Positions 35,233 to 44,418 are shown, counted from the stretch's first letter. The stretch is 64,000 nt of DNA from Hyphomicrobium sp. (GCA_017512425.1 JAFWGI010000008.1:21884-85883); one strand, 5' to 3'. Program-made: numbers and translations. The notes: generated by a model not told the origin, from the sequence alone.

Positions 35233-36147
35233 ATGCCTTCCACGCCCGCTCTGTCGCTGCGCGACGCGCTGCTTGCAGTCGCGATCATGGCCGTCTGGGG
35301 CTCGAACTTCAGCGTCGTCAGCGTCGTACTGGCCGACGGTATGCCGCCGCTCTTGTTCGCGAGCCTCCGTTTTACGTTCGCCGTCCTCCCGGCGATCTTC
35401 TTTCTCCCGCGGCCCAACGTGCCGTGGAGCAAATTCGCGGCCTACGGGCTTCTGATCGGCGTCGGCCAATTCGGACTGTTGTTTCTCGCGATGCGCGGTC
35501 ACATCACGCCGGGCCTCGCATCGCTCATCGCGCAGACGCAGGTGTTCTTCACGATCGCGATGGCCGTCGCGATCAGTGGCGAGCGCGTGCGGCCGTTCCA
35601 AGTCCTTGCCGTTCTGCTCGCTGCAACCGGCGTCGCAGTCATCATCAGCCACACCGACGGCAGCACGACACCCTACGGCTTAGCACTCGTGATCATCGCG
35701 GCCGTCGCGTGGGCCGGTGCCAACATGGTGACGCGGACGCTGCCGGGTATCAACATGGTCTCCTTCATCGTCTGGGCGAGCCTGTTCTCGGCACCACCAC
35801 TTTTCGCGCTGTCACTGTGGGTCGAAGGCTGGCCGGCCATCCGCGACAGCCTCGCCAACGCCGGTCTGCAGACGTGGGCGGCCGTCGCTTACCAGTCGTT
35901 CGGCAACACGCTCTTCGGTTTCGCGATGTGGGGCTGGCTGCTGGCCCGCTATCCCGCAGCAACGATTGCGCCGATGTCGCTGCTCGTTCCCGTCTTCGGC
36001 ATGGGGATCGCTGCGCTCTGGCTCAGTGAGCCGCTGCCGCCTTGGAAAATGGTCGCTGCGGCGCTCGTCATGGCAGGCCTCGCCGTGAATATCCTCTGGC
36101 CCCGTGTCGCCGCCATCCGCGGCGCGCGCAACGCACCCGCCGCTTGA
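35233..36147 (+). CDS. EamA/DMT-family membrane transporter
   Basis: 304 aa, ten predicted membrane helices. AIMAVWGSNFSVVSVVL opens the first EamA repeat, and the second begins at LALVIIAAVAWAGANM. Family includes amino-acid-metabolite exporters such as YdcZ/RhaT relatives; substrate not inferable. Start 35233 lacks a strong ribosome site but precedes the first helix at a normal distance. Confidence 0.85.
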   Translation: MPSTPALSLRDALLAVAIMAVWGSNFSVVSVVLADGMPPLLFASLRFTFAVLPAIFFLPRPNVPWSKFAAYGLLIGVGQFGLLFLAMRGHITPGLASLIAQTQVFFTIAMAVAISGERVRPFQVLAVLLAATGVAVIISHTDGSTTPYGLALVIIAAVAWAGANMVTRTLPGINMVSFIVWASLFSAPPLFALSLWVEGWPAIRDSLANAGLQTWAAVAYQSFGNTLFGFAMWGWLLARYPAATIAPMSLLVPVFGMGIAALWLSEPLPPWKMVAAALVMAGLAVNILWPRVAAIRGARNAPAA

Positions 36148-36152
36148 AACGC

Positions 36153-36187
36153 AAAACGCCGGCGCGCTGAAAGCGAACCGGCGTTTT
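36153..36187. terminator. Bidirectional Rho-independent terminator
   Basis: AAAACGCCGG and CCGGCGTTTT form a 10-bp stem with a 15-nt loop. It lies 5 bp after the EamA stop and faces the convergent gene at 36307, so it serves both strands. Confidence 0.82.
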
Positions 36188-36306
36188 GTTTGCCCTAAAT
36201 CGGCAGTATCGAAATCTAGCACGAAATTGCGTCGCGCTCCACAACAATCAAACTTAACGCACGCGCCCCGCCGGCACGTCGCCGTTCAATCGTTATGTGC
36301 GCCGCC

Positions 36307-36690
36307 TTAATGCCGCGAACCGTCGTCGTCGAAAATCGCGCTCAGCTCGTCGTCGATCTTTTGCGCGGCCATGCGCCAATCGCCACCGCCGTTGGCGGCA
36401 GTCGCCGTCAAAGCCGGCGGCACGGCGCTTGTGTAGTCGCGCGAATTGATCGCCGTCATGACGTTGCGCGACGGCAGAACGCAAAGCCGCGACGCCAATT
36501 CTTGCAGTTCGCCGAAGATCGCTTCGCGGCGAACTTCGTGCTGAAGCGCAACCTGGCGCACTTCGCGCAGCATCTGTTCGTCGACGCGGCGAATGCCATC
36601 AGCCAACGCACGAACGATATTGAGTTCGGATTTCGAATTCTCCGTCAATCGCTGGAGCATCTGTTCGATGTTTTCCGGCAGTCCTGTCAT
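36307..36690 (-). CDS. Coiled-coil protein of unknown function
   Basis: 127 aa. Residues 1-70 form a continuous amphipathic helix (IEQMLQRLTENSKSELNIV to EAIFGELQELASRL); the rest is Gly/Ala rich and acidic at the C-terminus. No signal peptide. ATG 36690 has GAGGGG. Could be an adaptor or structural protein; I do not recognise the family. Confidence 0.55.
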   Translation of the reverse strand: MTGLPENIEQMLQRLTENSKSELNIVRALADGIRRVDEQMLREVRQVALQHEVRREAIFGELQELASRLCVLPSRNVMTAINSRDYTSAVPPALTATAANGGGDWRMAAQKIDDELSAIFDDDGSRH

Positions 36691-36887
36691 GGCGGGCCCC
36701 TCGTGTTGTTACATAGGGAAAATCGTGTGATTCACATGGCTAAAAGATGGTGCCAGAAAATCGTCAGAGCATGCCGCACTAATGCTCAAGCCAAGCCTTG
36801 AGCCAAGTCTTGGCGCGGAGAAAAATACGCGCAGCGATTTCTTCGCCGACGCGTGGCGTCGAAATAAAATTGATCAGTGAGAGCCGA

Positions 36888-37313
36888 TCAATGCTCCATG
36901 TAGTGCTCTTGGATCTCTTTCGTGCGCGCCTTGGTCATGGTCGTTTTGCAGCCGACGATCTCAGCTGTCGCACCTGAGCCGCCTGTCCAGAACATCGGAA
37001 CATGCGCGTCGCATTCGGCATCGCGATACGCGATCCAGGCGCGCTGGCTGGCACGCAATGCAGCCTGCCAGGCTTTCGCGTCATAGGGTGGCTCGCCCGC
37101 CATGTCCGGTATCGCCTTGAGCGCTTCGGCGTAGACCTTGTTGAGTTCGGCATCGGCGGCGTCGAATTCACGATCGGCGCAGGCGTTTAGCTCATACGTC
37201 GATGTCGCGTTTCCGCAATCGAGTTTGGATTTGTCATTCGCGAATGCCCTGTCGGCGGTCGCCGCAAGCGCGACGGCACACAAAAGTCCGATACGCACGA
37301 TCTGCAAGCGCAT
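36888..37313 (-). CDS. LprI-family (DUF1311) secreted protein
   Basis: 141 aa, signal peptide to about residue 25. Conserved features of the lysozyme-inhibitor LprI family: LDCGNATSTYELNACADREF and RASQRAWIAYRDAECD, with four Cys. Mycobacterial LprI inhibits lysozyme; the role in alphaproteobacteria is not settled. Confidence 0.8.
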   Translation of the reverse strand: MRLQIVRIGLLCAVALAATADRAFANDKSKLDCGNATSTYELNACADREFDAADAELNKVYAEALKAIPDMAGEPPYDAKAWQAALRASQRAWIAYRDAECDAHVPMFWTGGSGATAEIVGCKTTMTKARTKEIQEHYMEH

Positions 37314-37452
37314 GGCAGCCTAATTCTCGATATCCCGTTATGGATATCGTAGGCGATGCGGTAGCCCTGCGCCAGTTCCGGCAATGGCTATGCTAAACGC
37401 TGACCTGACAAGCGGACCGGCGTCATCGCAAGCATGTCACTAACGGCGCAGA

Positions 37453-37938
37453 CTACTGCAAGTGCGCACGCAACATCCAGGCGGCTTTGTCGTGCGCCGC
37501 GATCCGGTTGTTCATCAGATCGCCTGTCGCCGTATCGCCGGCATCATCGGCGAACGATCCGACTTCGGTGCAGAGCTTCGACAATGTTTCGTTGTCGTCG
37601 GCAAGCGCGCTGATCATCGCTTTCTCGCCCGGCGGCTTGGCGGGCGCTTCCTTGATCTCCGAGAGCTTGGCAAAATGCGCGAAGCTTCCCGGCGTGATCG
37701 AACCGAGCGCGCGAATCCGCTCGGCCACTTCATCAACGGCGACGAAAATCTCGTTATACTGCTTGTCGAAGAGTTCGTGCAGCGTTCCGAAATTTGGGCC
37801 TGTAACGTTCCAATGAAAGTTTTGCGTCTTGAGCTGCAACGTGTACGTCGAGGCCAATACGACGCCGAGCTTGTCGGCGATGACCGCCTTTGAGTTGCTA
37901 CCCTTACCCGATGAAGATGCCGCTTTGTCTTGAGCCAT
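37453..37938 (-). CDS. dps: Dps-family DNA-binding ferritin
   Basis: 161 aa. The inter-subunit ferroxidase centre is visible: His in TQNFHWNVTGPNF, and LFDKQYNEIFVAVDEVAERIR with its Asp and Glu. It oxidises and stores iron and protects DNA under oxidative stress. The N-terminal 18 residues are Ser/Lys rich, likely the DNA-contacting tail. ATG 37938 follows GGAGA; the longer frame to 38094 overlaps the divergent gene. Confidence 0.92.
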   Translation of the reverse strand: MAQDKAASSSGKGSNSKAVIADKLGVVLASTYTLQLKTQNFHWNVTGPNFGTLHELFDKQYNEIFVAVDEVAERIRALGSITPGSFAHFAKLSEIKEAPAKPPGEKAMISALADDNETLSKLCTEVGSFADDAGDTATGDLMNNRIAAHDKAAWMLRAHLQ

Positions 37939-38092
37939 AACGTGTCTCCTGGCGTGATGCCGCGCGCCGGCATGGTCCATGCCGGTCCGGAGGGAGAAAC
38001 GGCGGTGCAAGCGTCTTGGTTCCGCGTTTTGCAGCCCGCAGGTTTCCCGCAAATGTGCTAGGCTTGCCGTGTTCAACCGGCCAACGGATATC

Positions 38093-38545
38093 ATGCCGCT
38101 TCAGCCTTACAGCTACCGCTCTGACCCTGCCGTGCCGCCGTTCGATGACAGCGTACCGCTGATCATTTTCGACGGCTACTGCGTGCTGTGCTCAACCGGC
38201 ATCGACTGGATGTTGAAACGCGATCCGAACGGCACCACGCGCTTTGCCGCAATCCAGCAGCCTGTGCCGCAGGCGCTGTACCGGCACTACGGCTTGGATG
38301 CGAGCCTCTTCGATACGTTCATGGTTCTGGACAACGGCGTGCCGTGGACCAAATGGGCGGGCGCTCTTGCAGCGGCGCGCACGCTTCCGCAGCCGTGGCG
38401 AACCCTCGGCGCCCTCGGCCGCATTATCCCGCAAGCGATCGGCAATCCGGTCTACGATTGGGTCCAACGCAATCGCATCGGTTGGTTCGGCAAACGCGAA
38501 ACCTGCCGCATGCCAAACGCGGCAGAGTCGCACCGCTTTCTCTGA
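38093..38545 (+). CDS. DCC-family thiol-disulfide oxidoreductase-like protein
   Basis: 150 aa, DUF393. FDGYCVLCSTGIDWMLKRD gives the CVLC redox pair of this thioredoxin-like family (YuxK). The partner is unknown. Divergent from dps. Confidence 0.85.
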   Translation: MPLQPYSYRSDPAVPPFDDSVPLIIFDGYCVLCSTGIDWMLKRDPNGTTRFAAIQQPVPQALYRHYGLDASLFDTFMVLDNGVPWTKWAGALAAARTLPQPWRTLGALGRIIPQAIGNPVYDWVQRNRIGWFGKRETCRMPNAAESHRFL

Positions 38546-38556
38546 CCGCGCGGCGC

Positions 38557-38943
38557 TTATTTCAGACGTGACCAGGTGTCGTTCTTGCAAACGAGACCGC
38601 CGAGCACGCAGCCCGAAAGCGTCAGACTATTGCCGCTCACTGTCACCGAGCCGGAATACTTCTGGCCATCGTCGAGATTGAGGACGGTGCCTTTCCACTT
38701 ATTGGGTCCGGACGGCTTGGCGCCGCACATAATGGTTTTGCCGACCTTGTTGGCTTCCGGCGATTTCGTGACTTTCAGCCCAAGGCCGCCGCCGCAGTCA
38801 AACGCGAGCACGTGCGCACCGTTATCGCGCAGCCATGTCCCGTTGGCCGATCCCGCCTCTGCGAGCGTCGACATCGCAACCATACCGGCCAAAGCGGCCG
38901 CGCCAAAAACCTTCGCGTTGAAATACCTTGATGAACGATGCAT
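38557..38943 (-). CDS. DUF2147-family secreted protein
   Basis: 128 aa. Signal peptide to about residue 31 (LAEA), then GTWLRDNGAHVLAFDCGGGLGLKV and a beta-rich region ending SGCVLGGLVCKNDTW, matching DUF2147, common in Hyphomicrobiales. Four Cys may form disulfides. ATG 38943 has GGAGG. Role unknown. Confidence 0.75.
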   Translation of the reverse strand: MHRSSRYFNAKVFGAAALAGMVAMSTLAEAGSANGTWLRDNGAHVLAFDCGGGLGLKVTKSPEANKVGKTIMCGAKPSGPNKWKGTVLNLDDGQKYSGSVTVSGNSLTLSGCVLGGLVCKNDTWSRLK

Positions 38944-39127
38944 CACGAAACACCTCCCCAGCTTGCCCTTGCTTGCGTGTTTTCCGGCGGTCAACCCAAG
39001 TTGACCGATAGGTAAAGCTAGCATTCACCGGAGGAGAGACAACTCGGAATCGTCGACGCAACGCACCAAAGCGGTGCGGGCGCAAAACGCAGGTGCAGCA
39101 AATTTGAAAATGCTCGGACCCGTGGTT

Positions 39128-39589
39128 TCAGCCGCGGCCACGATACGCGGCGACGCCTTGATCGGGTAGCCAGACGTCATTCGGCAATGCGCCAGTCTGC
39201 CAGAACACATCGATGGGCATGCCACCACGCGGATACCAGTACCCGCCGATGCGCAGATAATTTGGCTTCAGCAAGTCTGCGATCCGCTTGCCGATTGCTA
39301 CCGTGCAATCCTCGTGGAACGCGCCGTGATTGCGGAATGACGCGAGGTAGAGTTTCAGCGATTTCGATTCAACGAGCCACTTGTCCGGCACATAATCGAT
39401 AACCAGATGCGCGAAGTCCGGCTGGCCGGTCACCGGGCAAAGCGAGGTGAACTCGGGCTGCGTAAAGCGCGCGACGTAATGCGTGTCAGCGTGCGGGTTC
39501 GCGACGCGCTCGAGCACCGCCTCTTCCGGCGACGCCGGCAAGGCGGTTTGCTTTCCGAGCTGCGTGACTTCCGGTGATTTTTTCGCCAT
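39128..39589 (-). CDS. queF: NADPH-dependent 7-cyano-7-deazaguanine reductase
   Basis: 153 aa, short (type I-like) QueF. It reduces preQ0 to preQ1 in queuosine synthesis. The covalent-catalysis Cys is in [12 protein letters not shown], and the QueF motif [17 protein letters not shown] is intact. The start lies 4 bp from the queD stop, so queE-queD-queF run as one minus-strand group. Confidence 0.95.
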   Translation of the reverse strand: MAKKSPEVTQLGKQTALPASPEEAVLERVANPHADTHYVARFTQPEFTSLCPVTGQPDFAHLVIDYVPDKWLVESKSLKLYLASFRNHGAFHEDCTVAIGKRIADLLKPNYLRIGGYWYPRGGMPIDVFWQTGALPNDVWLPDQGVAAYRGRG

Positions 39590-39592
39590 CAA

Positions 39593-39979
39593 TCACTCCG
39601 CCGCTAGGCGCGTCGCACGTGAGGGGCCGGTATAGATGACGCCTTCGTGGCAACTATCGCGGTGGATCTCGATCTGTGCGAGGCCCGGCACCTTGTTGGC
39701 GAGCCGCTGCCAGAGCCAGACGGCAATGCGTTCCAATGTTGGCGCGCTCAAACCCTCGACGTCGTTCAACAGACGATGGTCGAGCGCGGCGCGGCTCTCC
39801 TCGATCGCTGCCGACAGATCGTCGAAATGAAATACGACGCCGGTGTCGGCATTCATCTCGCCGTCGATGATGACGCGCGCGCGGAAAGAATGCCCGTGGA
39901 TGCGGGAATTCGGATGCCCCGGCGGCGCGGAGGGCAAATAGTGGGCCGCCTCGAATAGAAAATCACGATAAATGCGCAT
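39593..39979 (-). CDS. queD: QueD-like 6-carboxytetrahydropterin synthase lacking the canonical Cys
   Basis: 128 aa from ATG 39979; an ATG at 40015 is also possible. Zinc His residues are in FEAAHYLP and RIHGHSF. In E. coli QueD the nucleophilic Cys lies in GHKCGRLHGH; here the same site reads GHPNSRIHGH, so Asn replaces Cys. The later catalytic Glu also reads as Asp (HRDSCHEG). As homologues of this form sit beside queE and queF in the order, it likely still makes the queuosine precursor with altered residues, or its product is made otherwise. Confidence 0.82.
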   Translation of the reverse strand: MRIYRDFLFEAAHYLPSAPPGHPNSRIHGHSFRARVIIDGEMNADTGVVFHFDDLSAAIEESRAALDHRLLNDVEGLSAPTLERIAVWLWQRLANKVPGLAQIEIHRDSCHEGVIYTGPSRATRLAAE

Positions 39980-40115
39980 GGCCACGAGATAGGGGATTTC
40001 GGTTTGCCGCGCCATCCCCTCGCACGGCCCTAAATGGCAAGAAGGTTAGGGCAGGGGGCAAAAAGCCAGCGAAATATGTGTTCCGCGCCAATGGGGCGCA
40101 GGGCAAGGCGCATGC

Positions 40116-40745
40116 TTAGCGAATGCCGAGAACCTTGTGTGTCTGCACCGAGAGCCGCCACGGCGGATGCGCCATGCAGTAGCGCATGGCTGCTTGCGTG
40201 TTCGCTACTTGATCTGGGCCATCCATCGGCTGCAGGAAGAAATGGTCGAAGTCCAACGCGCGCACGCGCTCCGGCAACAGGTCGGGTTGAGGGTAGACGA
40301 GCTTCAGTTCGTTGCCTGACATTTGCGTCAGCGTTGCGCCCGCTTTGGGACTGACGCAAATCCAGTCGATGTCTTCGAGCACGGGCAACGTGCCGTTGGT
40401 TTCGATAGCAATCGAGAAACCGGCAGCATGTAGTGCGTCGACGAGGTGCTGATCGACCTGCAGCATCGGCTCGCCGCCGGTCAACACCACGAGCGATGGT
40501 CCATTCTCGGCGGTACAGACTTCTTGGCAGGCGCGCGCCAGATCTTCGGCGGTCTTGAACTTGCCGCCGCCGTCGCCGTCGGTGCCGACGAAATCAGTAT
40601 CGCAGAATTTACACTGAGCGTGCGCGCGGTCGGCTTCGCGTCCGCTCCACAAATTGCAGCCCGCGAACCGGCAGAACACCGCCGGCGTTCCGGCCTGCGC
40701 GCCTTCGCCTTGCAGCGTGTAGAAAATCTCTTTGACCGAGTACAT
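40116..40745 (-). CDS. queE: 7-carboxy-7-deazaguanine synthase (radical SAM)
   Basis: 209 aa. The start MYSVKEIFYTLQGEGAQAG is the QueE signature. Cluster Cys lie in CNLWSGREADRAHAQCKFC, a spaced CX14CXXC, and TGGEPMLQ plus ETNGTLP bind SAM. It converts carboxytetrahydropterin to carboxy-deazaguanine. Upstream TTG/other starts (to 40775) are unsupported. No preQ1 riboswitch is seen in the 90-bp leader. Confidence 0.94.
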   Translation of the reverse strand: MYSVKEIFYTLQGEGAQAGTPAVFCRFAGCNLWSGREADRAHAQCKFCDTDFVGTDGDGGGKFKTAEDLARACQEVCTAENGPSLVVLTGGEPMLQVDQHLVDALHAAGFSIAIETNGTLPVLEDIDWICVSPKAGATLTQMSGNELKLVYPQPDLLPERVRALDFDHFFLQPMDGPDQVANTQAAMRYCMAHPPWRLSVQTHKVLGIR

Positions 40746-40835
40746 GACGACCTGACTACGGCAGGCACTGCACAAGTCAAGTTAAGCGGCGGTAGGGAGC
40801 CGAAACATCGCAGGCTCGCGGGTGTTGGCTGCGCT

Positions 40836-41027
40836 TTAAGCCGTCGCGACGACTTCCACGAAGGTGGCTTTCAACGTCGTCTTTTTCGAGACCATTTCGA
40901 TTGCGGTACGAACGCCCGCTGGCTTCTCAACCGTTTTGCCCGATACGGGAAACAGCATCACCAACAGCGCAAACCCGACGGTGAAATTGACCGTCTTGAG
41001 GGTTTGGCTGGTGGTGTGCTGCGTCAC
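40836..41027 (-). CDS. Small single-span membrane protein
   Basis: 63 aa from a GTG at 41027 with GGAG 6 nt upstream. One predicted membrane helix (LKTVNFTVGFALLVMLFPV) and a basic C-terminal tail. No family recognised. Lies between queE and a terminator. Confidence 0.45.
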   Translation of the reverse strand: MTQHTTSQTLKTVNFTVGFALLVMLFPVSGKTVEKPAGVRTAIEMVSKKTTLKATFVEVVATA

Positions 41028-41174
41028 GGGGGGACTCCGTTGGTCTTCACGTCTGTCGCAGGGCCGAGTGAGGAGGTTCAACGCCTGCGCAGGATTGTGA
41101 TACCGCGCGCGCCATCGGCCCTCAGTTCCCCGCGGAACAGGGCCGTGGCCTGCGGTGCGCCATCGCCAAAACGC

Positions 41175-41205
41175 AAAAACCGCGCAGCATTTTTGCTGCG
41201 CGGTT
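41175..41205 (-). terminator. Strong Rho-independent terminator after the cytochrome gene
   Basis: AACCGCGCAGCA pairs with TGCTGCGCGGTT over 12 bp with a TTTT loop; on the minus strand it is followed by five T. Ends the dehydrogenase-cytochrome transcript, 58 nt after the cytochrome stop. Confidence 0.85.
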
Positions 41206-41263
41206 GCGTGGCATCCGGCAGGAGGAGCCGGATCTAGGCGCGAAAACCGGAAGGCGATACCGT

Positions 41264-41731
41264 CTACTTTGCGGCGCTGACCGAGCGGATGTACGCGATG
41301 ATTTTCCAGAGGTCCGTTTCGTCCTGGATCGCCTCGCCAAACCCCGGCATCGGACCGGCTATGATCTCCTTGTCGCCGCGGCTGTAGCCGCCTTTGCCGA
41401 GATCTTCGCTGCCAAGCGCGATCAACCGGAACAGTGTGTCGTCGTCGCCGCCGTAAACCCAGGCATCATTGACGACCGAAGGGCAGTGAATGCCACGGCC
41501 GTCGGCGCCGTGGCACGCGCTGCAGGTTTTTTGCTGATACAGCGTCTTGCCTTCGTCGATGATCTCAGGGGAAATCGAAATTGGATTTTTCAGTTCGCCT
41601 TTTGCGGTCGCTTTGACCCGCTCGAGCGTCGTCATCTTGGCGTCGTCAGCATGTGACGACGGGGCATTTGTAAGCGCAAACATGGCGATGCCGCATGCGA
41701 CAGCGGCCGACGTGGTGAGACGTCTATTCAT
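41264..41731 (-). CDS. Periplasmic c-type cytochrome
   Basis: 155 aa, signal peptide to about residue 28 (SSHA). One haem site CSACHGADGRG and a downstream axial Met in GPMPGFGEA. It accepts electrons in the periplasm. It lies 82 bp after the PQQ-type dehydrogenase gene on the same strand, making it the likely electron acceptor of that enzyme. Confidence 0.88.
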   Translation of the reverse strand: MNRRLTTSAAVACGIAMFALTNAPSSHADDAKMTTLERVKATAKGELKNPISISPEIIDEGKTLYQQKTCSACHGADGRGIHCPSVVNDAWVYGGDDDTLFRLIALGSEDLGKGGYSRGDKEIIAGPMPGFGEAIQDETDLWKIIAYIRSVSAAK

Positions 41732-41774
41732 GGTGTCAGTACCCGCCTGTCGGATGTCATCGCCCGATGGAGAT

Positions 41775-41804
41775 CAGCCGCACCTCGAAACCGGGGTGCG
41801 GCTG
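41775..41804 (-). other. Intercistronic stem-loop between dehydrogenase and cytochrome genes
   Basis: Perfect 10-bp stem CAGCCGCACC/GGTGCGGCTG with a 10-nt loop and no T-run. Probably protects or segments the mRNA, allowing different amounts of the two proteins. Confidence 0.5.
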
Positions 41805-41813
41805 AAATCAACC

Positions 41814-43088
41814 TCAGTTTGGCTTCAGCATCGTGATGCTGCCTTCGTCGGTGGCAACGTAGAGATTGCCATCCGGCCCCTCGACGACGGAGCGGAAGCG
41901 TCCGGCCGGCATCGGCAGGTTCATCATCGTCCGCGTCGCTGAAGACCCGTCGGCTGCGATATCCAGTACGTCGATCCGGTTGCCGACAGGCGTTCCGTGC
42001 ACGCCGATGCCTGCGAAGCCAACAACCATGCGGCCGTCCCAGGACTTCCACTGCTTCCCGGTGAGGAACGTCGAACCAAACATGCCTTGCGACAGTCCGT
42101 CGTTATTCCAAGCGGGCTTCATGGCGTTGGGATACGTCCCCAAGTCGGTCATAGGCATGAATTTGGAGCGTTCCTTGGGATCCACGGCACCCATCTGGTT
42201 TGGTGAGTAGCCGCAGTATTTGTCCGGGCATTCGCCACGTCCGGCCATGCCGGGGCGCGGATCCCAACCCGCGTTACCGCCGTTGACGAGCGCTGTCACT
42301 TCATCCGAGTGCCATGGGCCGTTTTCAGACGTGTAAGGCTGGTTGGTGCCGGGACGGAACGTGATGCCCTGCGGATTGCGATGGCCATAGGAATAGATGC
42401 GCTTGTCGAAGCCTTCCGGTGGCTTGTTATCCGGCGCGGCTTTGCCGTCGCGATCAATGCGCAGCACCTTGCCGCCGATAATCGTCGGCGATTGCGGAAC
42501 TTCGCCGTGGTGCGTGTCTCCGGTCGTCACATAAAGGAAACCATCGCCGGGGTTGAACCGGAGACGGCCGCCGTTGTGCGCACCAGGACCACCGAACGGA
42601 TGGTCAGTCGCCTTCGGCTTGTAGGCGATGTCGGCGACGATATCGGTGCGGTCCGAGACCTTTGCAAAATCATCGCTGACTTTCAGCCTCAGAACGCGGT
42701 TGGTTCCGGGGGCCGTCATCGACGACGTCGAGTAAACATAGATCGTGCGGTTCTTCGCGAAGTCTGGATCGACGGCAACGCCCTGCATGCCCGCCTGGCC
42801 TTCGCAGAAGAGGTCGTCCGCGGTGTCGGCGTAGTCCTTGCTGCCTTTCATGCCGAGCAGCGCGCTGACCTTGCCGTCCGCCTTGCGCACGGAGAGGCCT
42901 TTGCACTTCTCGGTGAAGAACATCGTGCCGTCCGGCAGGAAGGCCATGTCCCAAGGGTTTTCCAGTTTCGATAGAACCACTGTGGGCGTCAGAACAGGAA
43001 CATCGCTGGCGGCTTCCGCAGCCGCCATACCGGAAAATGAAACGGAAGCGATAAGTATGCAGGGCAAAAATCTTACGCGTGGAGTCAT
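41814..43088 (-). CDS. PQQ-dependent sugar dehydrogenase family protein, periplasmic
   Basis: 424 aa, signal peptide (about 1-25, MAAAEA). Six-bladed beta-propeller of the glucose/sorbosone dehydrogenase family: LENPWDMAFLPDG, GMQGVAVDPDFA, GAHNGGRLRF, YSYGHRNPQGI (PQQ-site His and Arg), NGGNAGW and HGTPVGNR. It should oxidise a sugar or related alcohol and pass electrons to the adjacent cytochrome c. Substrate and PQQ need are inferred from the family. Start 43088 has GGGAGA; the longer frame to 43508 is rejected. Confidence 0.85.
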   Translation of the reverse strand: MTPRVRFLPCILIASVSFSGMAAAEAASDVPVLTPTVVLSKLENPWDMAFLPDGTMFFTEKCKGLSVRKADGKVSALLGMKGSKDYADTADDLFCEGQAGMQGVAVDPDFAKNRTIYVYSTSSMTAPGTNRVLRLKVSDDFAKVSDRTDIVADIAYKPKATDHPFGGPGAHNGGRLRFNPGDGFLYVTTGDTHHGEVPQSPTIIGGKVLRIDRDGKAAPDNKPPEGFDKRIYSYGHRNPQGITFRPGTNQPYTSENGPWHSDEVTALVNGGNAGWDPRPGMAGRGECPDKYCGYSPNQMGAVDPKERSKFMPMTDLGTYPNAMKPAWNNDGLSQGMFGSTFLTGKQWKSWDGRMVVGFAGIGVHGTPVGNRIDVLDIAADGSSATRTMMNLPMPAGRFRSVVEGPDGNLYVATDEGSITMLKPN

Positions 43089-43501
43089 GGACGTTCTCCC
43101 TATGGATCGCCCGCGATTGTGCGGGTCTTTAGTCCTCCACACGGTCGCGATTGACAGGTGATTGCCGTCAATTCGGGAGTCGCTCCTTGGGACGCTTGGT
43201 CTTGGAGCGGACCGGCCGCTTGCGCGTGTGAATACGACAGCGTTCACAATCACGCCGCAGCGCTCCGAAGTCAGTTCCAAAGATCGGAAATGACGTCGGG
43301 TAATATGTGCTGACCGGTACAGGCGGCTTACAAGGTGGTTCGATCGTGTGCGTCGTTGTCGAGCACGTTCGATGTTCGCCAATGCACGGATCGCGACGAT
43401 TTTCGCGCAACGCTCGTAGAGATCATCAGCCGCTGCTTGACGTGAGGTCCGGATCGACGCCAAAGCTGCGCGCGACTTTCCGAATATATTTGAGACATCT
43501 C
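43089..43501. other. 413-bp divergent gap without a supported gene
   Basis: Lies between the dehydrogenase and EamA starts. A minus-strand frame at 43168-43410 (with Cys residues and a basic tail) has only a TTG start and no ribosome site. Promoters of both flanking genes are expected here. Confidence 0.35.
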
Positions 43502-44413
43502 GTGCCACTTGAACCGTCGCATCACCGCTCGTGGCTCAATCGCCTGTCGCCCAAGGCGCAGGGCGTCATCGCGATCAACGCGGCGGCCGTCATATTTGGA
43601 ACAGCCGCGCTCTACGGGAAGCTCAACGTCTCGCCGGTCTGGATCGTCGCGATGCGCGCGGGCTTTGGTGCATTGACGCTCGCGCTGATTGGCGCATGGA
43701 AACGCGACTTTTCAAGCTTCCCGCGGCGCCATTGGCAACCGCTTCTGCTAAGCGGCCTGCTGCTCGCCGTGCACTGGGTGACGTTCTTCGTCTCCGTTCA
43801 GCAGGCTGGCGTCGCCGTCGCCACTTTGACTTTTGCGACCTTCCCGCTCTTCACCGTCCTCGTCGAAGCGTCGCATCAGCGACGTTTTCCAAGTGTCGTT
43901 GAAATCGCTGTTGGACTAGTCATCATCGTCGCCGTGGCGCTGCTCGTTGATCCGCAGGCCGGCCAGCGCAATCTCTGGGGCGCCGTTTCAGGCTTGGTCT
44001 CTGGGTTTAGCTACGCGCTTTTCTGGCGTTCGAGCAAAAAGCTCGACGACGCGGCCCTGTCCGCGACAAATCTTTCGTTCTGGCAAAATGCGATGGTCTT
44101 CGCATTGCTTATGCCCGCGCTGTTTTTCAGCGTGCCGGTTCCATCGACCGCGGTCGACTGGATGTCACTCGTTGCGTTAGGCGCGTTCAATACCGCAATT
44201 ATGCTGCTCATATACTTGTATGCCTTGCAACGGCTATCGCCGAGCACGTGCAGTGGGTTCATCGCGCTTGAGCCGGTCTACGCCATTTTTTTTGCGGCGC
44301 TATTTTTCGATGAGCCGATCACGCCGTGGATCGCTGTCAGCGTGATCCTGATCCTCGGCGCATCGTTCACGCTTCTCAAAATCGAGAAGGACCACGCTGC
44401 CCACATCGCGTGA
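43502..44413 (+). CDS. EamA/DMT-family membrane transporter
   Basis: 303 aa from a GTG at 43502; the open frame extends upstream but without conserved sequence. Ten predicted membrane helices; VIAINAAAVIFGTAALYGK opens the first repeat and GAVSGLVSGFSYALFWR the second. Substrate unknown. Convergent with a glutathione transferase gene, 5 bp apart. Confidence 0.82.
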   Translation: MPLEPSHHRSWLNRLSPKAQGVIAINAAAVIFGTAALYGKLNVSPVWIVAMRAGFGALTLALIGAWKRDFSSFPRRHWQPLLLSGLLLAVHWVTFFVSVQQAGVAVATLTFATFPLFTVLVEASHQRRFPSVVEIAVGLVIIVAVALLVDPQAGQRNLWGAVSGLVSGFSYALFWRSSKKLDDAALSATNLSFWQNAMVFALLMPALFFSVPVPSTAVDWMSLVALGAFNTAIMLLIYLYALQRLSPSTCSGFIALEPVYAIFFAALFFDEPITPWIAVSVILILGASFTLLKIEKDHAAHIA

Positions 44414-44418
44414 GTTCC

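Noticed and set aside
40746..40835. preQ1 riboswitch before queE
   Set aside because: No short pseudoknot pattern with the A-rich tail seen in the 90-bp leader.
43168..43410. Minus-strand ORF with Cys residues and basic tail
   Set aside because: Only a TTG start, no ribosome site, and unusual composition. Not annotated.
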